DNA from: Bacteroidales bacterium M7
GTDB lineage: Bacteria > Bacteroidota > Bacteroidia > Bacteroidales > Muribaculaceae
NCBI GenBank assembly: GCA_001689515.1
Contig: LUJR01000015.1
Span: 1-31,170 of the forward strand
Reading direction: 5' to 3'
DNA: 31,170 bases
Shown here: piece after piece, positions 1 through 6,455 of the stretch
Numbering within the stretch: the first letter of the stretch is position 1
Layout of the letters: each line of letters begins with the position of its first letter
The notes under the pieces: generated by a model
Seen by the model: only the letters and a program-made list of their open reading frames with translations
What the model was told of the DNA's origin: nothing
The model's database searches: none
Program-made: the position numbers and the translations under genes

Positions 1-95
1 TTTTTGCACTTCGGTTTTGAATCTACATGCGCGCATGAAGAGCGACGGCAGGTTTTGTTAATTTTTCTTTAATGACTCATTTTATCTGCCAAATT

Positions 96-127
96 GTTGT
101 GTCAAACCATAATTTTCTCTAATTTTG
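96..127 (+). promoter_or_regulatory. candidate Bacteroidetes promoter of the pheA operon leader
   Basis: TAATTTTG at 120-127 matches the Bacteroidetes primary sigma -7 consensus TAnnTTTG. GTTG at 96-99 lies 20 bases upstream and matches the -33 TTTG at three of four positions. Transcription would start near 134, about 30 bases before the leader peptide start codon, giving a leader RNA of about 215 nt before pheA. No such site lies between the terminator (ending at 329) and the pheA ATG at 349, so the operon promoter must be upstream of the terminator. The start site is inferred. Confidence 0.55.
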
Positions 128-164
128 CCAGCAAATAATCCAATAGGGTTATAATCTACAAACG

Positions 165-221
165 ATGAAGCGATTTAGCACATATTACTTTTATTCTTAT
201 TTTTATTTCGGCAAGAGATAA
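165..221 (+). CDS. Phe/Tyr-rich leader peptide of the pheA operon attenuator
   Basis: This 18-codon ORF encodes MKRFSTYYFYSYFYFGKR and stops with TAA at 219-221. Four Phe (codons 4, 9, 13, 15) and five Tyr (codons 7, 8, 10, 12, 14) make nine of 18 residues aromatic, and eight of them fall in the nine-codon run 7-15. It sits between a promoter-like site and an intrinsic terminator, directly ahead of the genes that make Phe and Tyr. This is the design of E. coli pheL and other ribosome-stalling leaders, with Tyr included as an additional sensed amino acid. Its own sequence would not matter beyond codon content. It has no Shine-Dalgarno, which is normal in this phylum. The alternative, a chance AT-rich ORF, is unlikely given the matching RNA elements downstream. 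Confidence 0.85.
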   Translation: MKRFSTYYFYSYFYFGKR

Positions 222-224
222 GAA
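194..224 (+). promoter_or_regulatory. possible pause hairpin overlapping leader peptide stop
   Basis: Bases 194-204 can pair with 214-224 (11 pairs, two of them G-U) around a 9-nt loop. It overlaps the last seven sense codons or so and the stop codon of the leader peptide. It does not overlap the antiterminator arm at 226-237, so it resembles a pause or timing hairpin and not a classical protector that competes with the antiterminator. It is AU-rich and therefore weak. Confidence 0.35.
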
Positions 225-225
225 A

Positions 226-301
226 GGGATTTTATATGTGCCTACAGACTTCCGACAGTTACACAGCCTCAAGCCATGAGGCGACAACGATATAAAATCC
301 C
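226..301 (+). promoter_or_regulatory. antiterminator helix (226-237 with 290-301)
   Basis: GGGATTTTATAT at 226-237 is the exact reverse complement of ATATAAAATCCC at 290-301. The enclosed 52 nt contain a further perfect 6-bp hairpin, GCCTCA at 266-271 with TGAGGC at 277-282. The helix uses eight of the nine bases of the terminator 5' arm (294-302), so it and the terminator cannot coexist. The first arm starts five bases after the leader peptide stop codon, within the footprint of a terminating ribosome but outside that of one stalled in codons 7-15. Confidence 0.8.
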
Positions 302-329
302 GACCGCAGCGAGCGGCACGGGATTTTTT
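294..329 (+). terminator. intrinsic terminator/attenuator in the pheA leader
   Basis: AAAATCCCG at 294-302 pairs with CGGGATTTT at 319-327. An inner CCGC (304-307) pairs with GCGG (313-316) around the loop AGCGA, and a T run covers 324-329. It ends 19 nt before the pheA start codon, too close for a separate promoter, so it must lie inside the operon transcript and be bypassed in a regulated way. The alternative, a terminator of a gene left of the window, cannot explain how pheA is transcribed. Confidence 0.8.
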
Positions 330-348
330 ATTAACATCACAATCTCAT

Positions 349-1227
349 ATGACACAACCATCAGACGACACATCAGCCTCAGCCCTCAGAGTGGGCATAC
401 AGGGGGTGCCAGGATGCTATCACGATGCAGCCGCACACCTCTATTTTGCCGACCGCGACATAATGCCGGTAGCGTTTGACACGTTTGACGCTGAGTTTGA
501 CCATCTTGCCAATGATGCGTCGATGGTGGGAGCCGTGGCGATAGAAAACACCATAGCCGGCGCACTGCTCCAGAACCACGAACTGCTCCGCAAGAGCAAC
601 CTCGTCATCGTGGGCGAGCACAAGATGCGCATATCGCACACCCTGTGCGCGCTGCCCGGACAGCGGATAGACCAACTGACAGAGGTCAATTCACATCCGA
701 TGGCATTGATGCAGTGTGCCAACTACCTCAACCTGCACCCCAACCTGCGCAAGGTAGAAAAATTTGACACTGCCGGGAGTGCCAAGGAGATTTCCGAACA
801 GATCCTGACGGGACATGCAGCCGTGTGCGGCGAATATGCCGCAGAGCTTTACGGTCTTGAAATCCTCGACCGCGGCATAGAGACCAACAAGCGCAACTTC
901 ACCCGCTTCCTCTTCGTATGCGACCCGCTGATGGCTCATGAGCTGGCTCCGCGTCCCGAGGACACCGACAAGGCATCGATAGTGTTCACCATACCCCACG
1001 CCAAAGGCTCTCTGTGCCACATACTGACCATACTGTCATTCTACGACATCAATATGAGCAAAATCCAGTCAATGCCCATCATAGGGCGCGAATGGGAATA
1101 CCGCTTCTACGTCGATGTGACATATGACAGCTATGTGCGCTACCGCCAGAGCATAGAGGCTGTGCGTCCCCTGCTCAACGACCTGCGAATCCTCGGCGAA
1201 TATAAAGAATGTAAAAACGAAATATGA
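349..1227 (+). CDS. pheA: prephenate dehydratase
   Basis: This 292-residue protein converts prephenate to phenylpyruvate, the last specific step before transamination to Phe. The dehydratase domain covers about residues 14-190, with the start-of-domain signature VGIQGVPG and the catalytic TRF motif at 185-187. An ACT domain follows from about 210. In that domain the usual ESRP Phe-binding motif is replaced by QSMP (240-243) ahead of WEYRFYVD. It is a monofunctional enzyme: the chorismate mutase is fused to the DAHP synthase two genes downstream. The start at 349 gives a 13-residue lead-in before the conserved domain; a GTG at V15 is possible. The stop overlaps the next gene by 4 bases (ATGA), implying translational coupling. 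It is the first structural gene after the attenuator. Confidence 0.95.
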   Translation: MTQPSDDTSASALRVGIQGVPGCYHDAAAHLYFADRDIMPVAFDTFDAEFDHLANDASMVGAVAIENTIAGALLQNHELLRKSNLVIVGEHKMRISHTLCALPGQRIDQLTEVNSHPMALMQCANYLNLHPNLRKVEKFDTAGSAKEISEQILTGHAAVCGEYAAELYGLEILDRGIETNKRNFTRFLFVCDPLMAHELAPRPEDTDKASIVFTIPHAKGSLCHILTILSFYDINMSKIQSMPIIGREWEYRFYVDVTYDSYVRYRQSIEAVRPLLNDLRILGEYKECKNEI

Positions 1228-2390
1228 AAGACATCATACCAGCTGACCGCGTAAGCCAGGTCAAAGAATACTACTTCTCACGCAAACTGCGTGAGATAGC
1301 CCAGATGAAAGCCACAGGGCTTGACATCATATCGCTCGGCGTAGGAGGTCCCGACCTTCCGCCGGCACAGTCAGTCATCGACACTCTGAGCCAGCAGGCT
1401 TCGCGTCCCGACACCCATTCATACCAGCCCTACGTGGGCATCCCGGAGCTGCGTCAGGCTTTCGCCAGCTGGTATGACCGTTATTACGGGGTCAAACTCG
1501 ATCCGGCTACCGAAATACAGCCCCTCATCGGGTCAAAGGAGGGCATACTCCACGTGTCGCTGGCATTTCTCAACCCCGGCGACGGCGTGCTCGTGCCCAA
1601 TCCCGGCTATCCGACCTACACCAGTGTCAGCCGCCTTGTCGGTGCTGAGATACACAGCTACGACCTGACCGAGGAGGGCGGTTGGATGCCCGACTTCGAC
1701 GCCATGGAGCGTCTGCCACTCGACCGCATCAAACTGATGTGGGTCAACTATCCCAATATGCCTACAGGCACTCCGGCATCGGCAGAGCTGTTTGAGAAAC
1801 TCGTGGCATTCGGCAAAAAACACGGCATCGTCATAGTCCATGACAATCCCTACAGCTTCATACTCAACGAGCATCCGCTGAGCATACTCTCCATCCCCGG
1901 TGCAAAGGATATAGCCATAGAGTTCAATTCGCTCTCCAAGAGCCACAACATGTCAGGATGGCGCATAGCCATGGTGGCAGCCAACCCGACCTTCATCTCG
2001 TGGATACTCAAGGTCAAGAGCAATATCGACTCCGGACAGTTCCGCCCGATGATGCTTGCAGCTGTCGAAGCCCTGAGCCAGCCCGACAGCTGGTATGCCG
2101 AGGTCAACCGCGTGTACCGCGAACGACGCGAAGTAGCCGAAAAGATAGCTACCGCAGCCGGCTGCACCTTCGATCCGCGCCAGCAGGGACTGTTTGTGTG
2201 GGCGCGTATCCCCGATAGCTGCGAGTCAGCCGAGGCGATGTCAGACCGCCTGCTCTATGACGCACACGTGTTTGTCACCCCCGGCAGCATATTCGGCAGC
2301 AACGGCGACCGATACATTCGCCTGTCACTCTGCACACCGCGCGAACGGATGGAGGAAGCCCTGATGCGCGTACAGAATCTCAACAAGTAA
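1224..2390 (+). CDS. class I/II PLP-dependent aminotransferase (aromatic/aspartate type)
   Basis: This 388-residue fold-type I aminotransferase probably transaminates phenylpyruvate or hydroxyphenylpyruvate (or prephenate) for Phe/Tyr synthesis. The PLP lysine is K239 in SLSKSHNMSGWR. The substrate/PLP contacts NYPNMPTG (around N178) and HDNPY (D207) and the C-terminal RYIRLSL arginine are visible. It resembles LL-diaminopimelate- and aspartate-aminotransferase-like enzymes of Bacteroidales, so sequence alone does not fix the substrate; the position between pheA and the DAHP synthase/tyrA genes argues for aromatic amino acids. It overlaps pheA by 4 bases and is followed after 27 bases by the DAHP synthase gene. 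Confidence 0.9.
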   Translation: MKDIIPADRVSQVKEYYFSRKLREIAQMKATGLDIISLGVGGPDLPPAQSVIDTLSQQASRPDTHSYQPYVGIPELRQAFASWYDRYYGVKLDPATEIQPLIGSKEGILHVSLAFLNPGDGVLVPNPGYPTYTSVSRLVGAEIHSYDLTEEGGWMPDFDAMERLPLDRIKLMWVNYPNMPTGTPASAELFEKLVAFGKKHGIVIVHDNPYSFILNEHPLSILSIPGAKDIAIEFNSLSKSHNMSGWRIAMVAANPTFISWILKVKSNIDSGQFRPMMLAAVEALSQPDSWYAEVNRVYRERREVAEKIATAAGCTFDPRQQGLFVWARIPDSCESAEAMSDRLLYDAHVFVTPGSIFGSNGDRYIRLSLCTPRERMEEALMRVQNLNK

Positions 2391-2417
2391 TCAAATAAAT
2401 AAAAAACATATCATCTT

Positions 2418-3488
2418 ATGAAAGATCTCAAACCCATCGTCGACGACATCAAACCCCTTATAATAGCCGGTCCGTGCAGTGCCGAGACCGAAAAGCAGGT
2501 CATGGAGACCGCAGCCCAGCTTGCCGAAAACGGCATCAAGATATTCCGCGCCGGCATCTGGAAGCCCCGCACCAAGCCCGGAGGTTTCGAGGGCGTAGGT
2601 GCAGAAGGTCTCGGCTGGATGCGCCGCGTCAAGGAGGAGCTCGGCATGCTCACAGCCACCGAAGTAGCCACACGCCAGCATGTCAAGGAAGCTCTCGATG
2701 CCGGCATAGACATACTCTGGATCGGAGCCCGCACCTCAGCCAACCCCTTTGCCATGCAGGAGATAGCCGACACCCTCGCCGAGGCTCAGGTACCCGACCT
2801 GCCTGTGCTGGTCAAGAACCCCGTCAATCCCGACCTCGAGCTGTGGATCGGTGCGCTCCAGCGCATCTACAATGCCGGCATCCGCCGACTCGGAGCGATA
2901 CACCGCGGTTTCTCGGTCTATGGCAAGCATCTCTACCGCAACATGCCCCAGTGGCACATACCCATCGAGCTTCGCCGCCGCATGCCCGAACTCACCATCG
3001 TATGCGACCCCAGCCACATCAGCGGCAAGCGCGAACTCATCGCCCCGCTGTCACAGCAGAGCATGAACATGGGTTTTGACGGTCTCATCATCGAGAGCCA
3101 TTGCGACCCAGACTGCGCCTGGAGCGACGCATCACAGCAGGTGACTCCCGAGACACTGGGTCTTATCCTCAACACACTCGTGACACCTACTTCATCGCAG
3201 AGCACCGAGAGCCTTGCAGCCCTGCGCCAGCAGATTGACAGCATCGACAACGAACTTGTAGAACTTCTGTCAAAGCGCATGAGAGTGTCACGCGAAATCG
3301 GTCAGTACAAGAAGGAACACAGCATGCCCGTGCTGCAGATCGGACGCCATGACGAAATCATGCAGACACGTGCACGGCTTGCCGAGGAGATGGGCATGGC
3401 GGCAGAATTCATGCGCACAGTCCTCTCAGCCATCCACGAGGAGTCAGTGCGCCAGCAGGTAGAAATATTCAACAACAACCGCGGATAA
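2418..3488 (+). CDS. bifunctional 3-deoxy-7-phosphoheptulonate synthase / chorismate mutase
   Basis: This 356-residue fusion catalyses the first step of the shikimate pathway (PEP plus erythrose 4-phosphate to DAHP) and the branch-point step from chorismate to prephenate. The N-terminal DAHP synthase has AGPCSAET at 17-24, followed by the KPRTKPGGFEG and CDPSHISGKR signatures of the type I-beta enzyme. The C-terminal AroQ chorismate mutase covers about 265-350, starting LAALRQQIDSIDNELVELLSKR. Carrying the mutase on the C terminus is the common Bacteroidetes arrangement, where the mutase domain can also serve as a feedback-sensing module. It supplies prephenate for both the pheA and tyrA products of the same operon. 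Confidence 0.95.
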   Translation: MKDLKPIVDDIKPLIIAGPCSAETEKQVMETAAQLAENGIKIFRAGIWKPRTKPGGFEGVGAEGLGWMRRVKEELGMLTATEVATRQHVKEALDAGIDILWIGARTSANPFAMQEIADTLAEAQVPDLPVLVKNPVNPDLELWIGALQRIYNAGIRRLGAIHRGFSVYGKHLYRNMPQWHIPIELRRRMPELTIVCDPSHISGKRELIAPLSQQSMNMGFDGLIIESHCDPDCAWSDASQQVTPETLGLILNTLVTPTSSQSTESLAALRQQIDSIDNELVELLSKRMRVSREIGQYKKEHSMPVLQIGRHDEIMQTRARLAEEMGMAAEFMRTVLSAIHEESVRQQVEIFNNNRG

Positions 3489-3506
3489 CAGGAGATATGA
3501 CATCAA

Positions 3507-3587
3507 ATGTAGGGACGCGGCGTGCCGCGTCATCGCATGAGGCGATGCGTATTGCGTTTAATGACGCGGCACGCCGCGTCCCTACAT
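3507..3587. repeat. REP/BIME-like inverted pair, GACGCGGC stem type
   Basis: Two 27-base arms, 3507-3533 and 3561-3587, are perfect inverted copies. Each holds GTAG, then G, then a perfect hairpin GACGCGGC-GT-GCCGCGTC. The GTAG ends face outward. The spacer 3534-3560 helps form another small hairpin (CATCGC 3531-3536 with GCGATG 3542-3547). It lies inside the operon between the DAHP synthase and tyrA genes. GTAG next to an imperfect or perfect palindrome is the hallmark of REP elements mobilised by RAYT (TnpA-REP) transposases; that assignment is inference from structure. Confidence 0.8.
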
Positions 3588-3607
3588 GTAAATAATATAC
3601 TGATTAA

Positions 3608-4387
3608 TTGGCCATGAAGATATTGATAATGGGAGCCGGCAAGATGGGGTCGTTTTTCGCCGATCTCCTCTCTGCCACCCACGATGTGGCGGTCTATGAC
3701 CCCAACCCTGACAAACTCCGATTCACATTCGGTGTGCGCCGCTTCGCATCTCTTGAAGAGGTGGATGAGTTTGCCCCGGAGCTGGTCATCAACGCATCGA
3801 CGGTCAAATACACTCTTGATGCATTCCGACAGATACTGCCTCACATACCTGACAGCTGCATCATCTCAGACATAGCATCCGTAAAGACAGGGTTGCCAGA
3901 ATTTTATGCAGAGTGCGGGCATCCATATGTCAGCACCCACCCGATGTTTGGTCCGACCTTCGCATCGCTTTCCAACCTCAGCAACGAAAACGCCATCATC
4001 ATCTCCGAAGGCGACCATCTCGGCAAGATATTCTTCCGCGATGTCTACCAGAGGCTCAACCTCCATATCGAGGAGTACACCTTTGAGCAACACGATGAAA
4101 CGATAGCCTATTCGCTGTCGATTCCGTTTGCGTCAACCCTTGTGTTCGGAAGCATAATGAAGCACCAGGATGCGCCGGGCACCACGTTCAAGCGTCATCT
4201 GGCGATAGCCCACGGACTTATGAGCGAGGACGACTACCTGCTGAGCGAAATCCTCTTCAACCCCAGCACCCCCGACCAGCTCAAGCGCATCAGCGAACGA
4301 CTCGAAGAGCTCCGCGCCATCGTCGAACGCCGCGACTCGGATGCCATGCAGCGATACCTCGACTCGGTGCGAGACAACCTCAAGTAG
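3608..4387 (+). CDS. tyrA: prephenate dehydrogenase
   Basis: This 259-residue enzyme oxidatively decarboxylates prephenate to 4-hydroxyphenylpyruvate, the Tyr-specific branch. It opens with the dinucleotide-binding Rossmann motif MKILIMGAGKMGSFFADLL. The conserved catalytic histidine region STHPMFGPT lies near residue 118. It has no ACT or mutase domain and is the short Bacteroidales form. The start is chosen because the Rossmann strand begins at once. It closes the Phe/Tyr operon; the 119-base gap before it holds a REP-like pair, and the gap after it holds another pair plus the terminator. Confidence 0.93.
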   Translation: MAMKILIMGAGKMGSFFADLLSATHDVAVYDPNPDKLRFTFGVRRFASLEEVDEFAPELVINASTVKYTLDAFRQILPHIPDSCIISDIASVKTGLPEFYAECGHPYVSTHPMFGPTFASLSNLSNENAIIISEGDHLGKIFFRDVYQRLNLHIEEYTFEQHDETIAYSLSIPFASTLVFGSIMKHQDAPGTTFKRHLAIAHGLMSEDDYLLSEILFNPSTPDQLKRISERLEELRAIVERRDSDAMQRYLDSVRDNLK

Positions 4388-4447
4388 TCAACACAGAGAG
4401 AAGAGGAATGAAATGTAAACGTTGCAGGACTCATGTAATTCACACAG

Positions 4448-4534
4448 TGTAGGGACATGCCATGGCATGTCAGACTGGTGGGATGTCTTGGATCACGCCA
4501 TATTGGGGCTGACATGCCATGGCATGCCCCTACA
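4448..4534. repeat. REP/BIME-like inverted pair, GACATGCC stem type
   Basis: Arms at 4448-4473 and 4509-4534 are inverted copies with one mismatch. The left arm reads GTAG-G then a perfect hairpin GACATGCC-AT-GGCATGTC; the right arm carries GTAGGGGC in place of GTAGGGAC. The architecture is the same as the pair at 3507-3587, but the stem sequence differs while pairing is preserved. It lies between the tyrA stop codon and the operon terminator. Confidence 0.8.
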
Positions 4535-4576
4535 ATCCATAGTCACCTATAGCAGTAAGGACTACGAGAAACGAAA

Positions 4577-4617
4577 CGGGCAGCCGACTTATCAGAGGTC
4601 GGCTGCCCGGATTTTTT
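4577..4617 (+). terminator. intrinsic terminator of the Phe/Tyr operon
   Basis: A perfect 12-bp stem, CGGGCAGCCGAC (4577-4588) with GTCGGCTGCCCG (4598-4609), carries a 9-nt loop and is followed by six T at 4612-4617. It ends the pheA-tyrA operon. A short T-poor tail on the other side means weaker use for the convergent minus-strand gene that ends at 4632. Confidence 0.9.
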
Positions 4618-4631
4618 GTCTGATAATTTGA

Positions 4632-5357
4632 TCAGATGGCGCGGAAATTGATGCGGAATGTCAGTGTGGGATAGACTTTGAGGGCGTTGGATATTTTCTC
4701 AAATGTGTTGTCGTCTTCTACGAGAGACTGGTCTATCTCGCCGTAGTCGGTGTAGAGTTTCGGTTTGCCTTCAAACTGCACACCCAGTTCGCATGAGAAA
4801 TTGACCAGCTTGCCAGGTATCATGCGTCCCCAGCCCAGACCGAGATACGGACGGAAGCCGTTGACCTTGAAACCACCTTTGATGTCACCGTTTCCATCGG
4901 CAGGAATCTTGTAATCGCCGATGATGGCTTCACCAGCGTTTTTGAGATCATCGCTGTGTCCTGTGATTTTCAGCAGCTTGTTGCCTCCGAAATAAGCTCC
5001 TGCTGCCACATAGAAAGGCACTTTGGGTACAGGGTAGACATTGAAGATGATTTCGCCCTGCACTCTGCCGAGGTCGCCTTTGAGCTGGACAGTGCCGTCA
5101 TACTCACGGTCGATGCCTGTAGTGGCATCAGGCGCCCAGTAGGTGAAGTCGGCATCGGCATTGAATGTGATGCCGGGCATCCATGACAGACCTGCACGCA
5201 TCTGCACAAAAGAAGTGATGGGTGTAGCGACCTCAAAAGTCACACCGGTGGTGCCGACACCTACGCCCGCTCCGAGCTTGTTGAAGATATCGGGACCGAT
5301 GGCAGAAGCCGACAGCGTAGCTAACCCCAACATAGCGAGAGTAAAAAACTTTTTCAT
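4632..5357 (-). CDS. secreted outer-membrane beta-barrel-like protein
   Basis: This 241-residue protein starts MKKFFTLAMLGLATLSASA, a clear Sec signal peptide, and continues with alternating hydrophobic/polar strands, Gly-rich turns and aromatic residues typical of a small outer-membrane barrel. It includes LGLGWGRMIPGKLVNFSCEL and a C-terminal TLTFRINFRAI strand. The reading frame is open a further 52 codons upstream, but the signal peptide and the promoter-like site at 5436-5469 fix the start at 5357. No enzymatic motif is seen. It is followed by the back side of the 4577-4617 terminator. The exact family is not recognised; function is unknown beyond likely outer-membrane location. Confidence 0.75.
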   Translation of the reverse strand: MKKFFTLAMLGLATLSASAIGPDIFNKLGAGVGVGTTGVTFEVATPITSFVQMRAGLSWMPGITFNADADFTYWAPDATTGIDREYDGTVQLKGDLGRVQGEIIFNVYPVPKVPFYVAAGAYFGGNKLLKITGHSDDLKNAGEAIIGDYKIPADGNGDIKGGFKVNGFRPYLGLGWGRMIPGKLVNFSCELGVQFEGKPKLYTDYGEIDQSLVEDDNTFEKISNALKVYPTLTFRINFRAI

Positions 5358-5435
5358 AAGCAATGATTGATAAAACAATAATGATAGGAATACTAATGTG
5401 AAATGACGATTTAAGTGTCTTAAATAAATTTTATG

Positions 5436-5469
5436 CAAATATATGTATAAAATCGCTTTTATTAACAAC
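5436..5469 (-). promoter_or_regulatory. candidate promoter for the beta-barrel-like gene
   Basis: On the minus strand TATATTTG (5443-5436) matches TAnnTTTG and GTTG (5469-5466) lies 22 bases upstream. The transcript would begin near 5430, about 70 nt before the ATG at 5357. Confidence 0.5.
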
Positions 5470-5541
5470 GGTTGCGTAATCTTCCTAACCCTATCCGCTA
5501 TAAAAAGGCACATAACCGTAAATTATATTTTATATATCATG

Positions 5542-5595
5542 AAAAAACTCAGACTCCGAACCCTTAGCCAAGTAGCCACGGGTCAGAGCCTGAGT
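5542..5595 (-). terminator. intrinsic terminator downstream of the DUF3332 gene
   Basis: On the minus strand 5595-5580 pairs with 5563-5547 (ACTCAGG... with ...CTGAGT, one bulge and G-U pairs), followed by six T (5547-5542). It serves the DUF3332 gene. The gap 5358-5678 also holds the promoter of the next gene and an 80-base GC-rich stretch (5596-5678) that is open in the DUF3332 frame past its stop. Confidence 0.75.
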
Positions 5596-5678
5596 CCTTC
5601 CTTGTTTTGGTGATATGAGGGAGTAGGCAAGGCGCCGCGGAAGGTGACGGCGTAGATGCCCTGCGCTATTTCTTTAGG

Positions 5679-6233
5679 TTAGCGTGCCACAAATGCCATG
5701 GGACTGAGCTGGCCTACGGTCTGCTTATATGCAGTCAGACCGGCTTCGTCGAGGCTTACAATCTGCGAAGCGCCGTCAACACCAGGCAGAGCCACGTGTG
5801 TGTCATCTACAAATGTCATCAGGGGATAGGTCTGACCGTCGACAGTAACGTCCCACTCACGCATCTCCTCGTCAAAATCGAGGCGCACGATCTGCTTGTC
5901 ACTTTCAGAGGTGATAGTGTAGCCTTTGCCGTCACATTCCACAAGATAATTGTCGTTCTCGCCCTTGATGACCTTGGTGCCGGATGCCACGGGATTACTT
6001 CCGCTCCAGAATTCGATGCTGTTGATGACAAGGATGTCAGCCAATGCGGAAACTTCATATACGGGCAGAATCCAGAATGCGAAAAACACGAGTTCGTTGA
6101 CGAATTTGTTGCCGATAGTGCGGTTCCATGTAAGGAGCTTGTTGGTAAGAGCAAACTGGCCTATGCACGATGACATCGTGAGACTGGAAACGACGGCAAG
6201 GACTATGCACGTGCGGGAAATACCTTTGTTCAT
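5679..6233 (-). CDS. DUF3332 family lipoprotein
   Basis: This 184-residue protein has an N-terminal signal with a lipobox-like SLTMSSC ending at Cys23, so it is probably a lipoprotein. It continues with a hydrophobic stretch ELVFFAFWILPVYEVSALADILVINSIEFWSGSNP, the recognisable core of DUF3332, and a C-terminal beta-rich half. The family is common in Bacteroidetes and its function is unknown. It stands alone, with 222 bases upstream and a terminator downstream. In-frame sequence after its TAA stop (5678-5583) looks coding; see findings. Confidence 0.8.
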   Translation of the reverse strand: MNKGISRTCIVLAVVSSLTMSSCIGQFALTNKLLTWNRTIGNKFVNELVFFAFWILPVYEVSALADILVINSIEFWSGSNPVASGTKVIKGENDNYLVECDGKGYTITSESDKQIVRLDFDEEMREWDVTVDGQTYPLMTFVDDTHVALPGVDGASQIVSLDEAGLTAYKQTVGQLSPMAFVAR

Positions 6234-6392
6234 AAATAATAATGTGTGAAAAATAGAGTGTAATGGTTATGTAATTAAAGATCTGAGTGTCTTCTGTTAC
6301 TTTTGAAAATGCTAAATTAAAGAATTTTCAATCATCAAACAAGAAATTAACAGATTTTGTTTAACATACATTAATCAAATTTACAGCTACAG

Positions 6393-6441
6393 ACATGAAA
6401 GCAGGGACGCAGCGCAATGCTACGTCCCTGCCTCATCATGT
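6393..6441. repeat. GGGAC-type stem-loop at the 3' end of ahpF
   Basis: GCAGGGACGCAGC (6401-6413) pairs with GCTACGTCCCTGC (6419-6431) with one mismatch, and outer arms ACATGA (6393-6398) and TCATGT (6436-6441) also match. It lies 15 bases past the ahpF stop codon on the minus strand. There is no T run, so it looks more like a relative of the GTAGGGAC elements in this window or an mRNA 3'-end stabiliser than an intrinsic terminator. The gap 6234-6455 otherwise holds AT-rich sequence with a lone TAAATTTG (-7-like, minus, 6383-6376). Confidence 0.55.
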
Positions 6442-6455
6442 TTCATCCATCAAAG

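Noticed and set aside
236..295. A second ATG ORF in the pheA leader, 19 codons, ending inside the terminator arm
   Set aside because: It has no Phe and one Tyr, and its start lies within the antiterminator arm. Translating it would disrupt the RNA switch. The 165-221 ORF explains the leader far better.
276..479. 67-codon ORF overlapping the terminator and the pheA start
   Set aside because: Out of frame with pheA, covers the terminator hairpin, and the product has no protein-like pattern.
5358..5513. 52-codon N-terminal extension of the barrel-like protein
   Set aside because: It would bury the signal peptide MKKFFTLAMLGLATLSASA and it spans the promoter-like site at 5436-5469.
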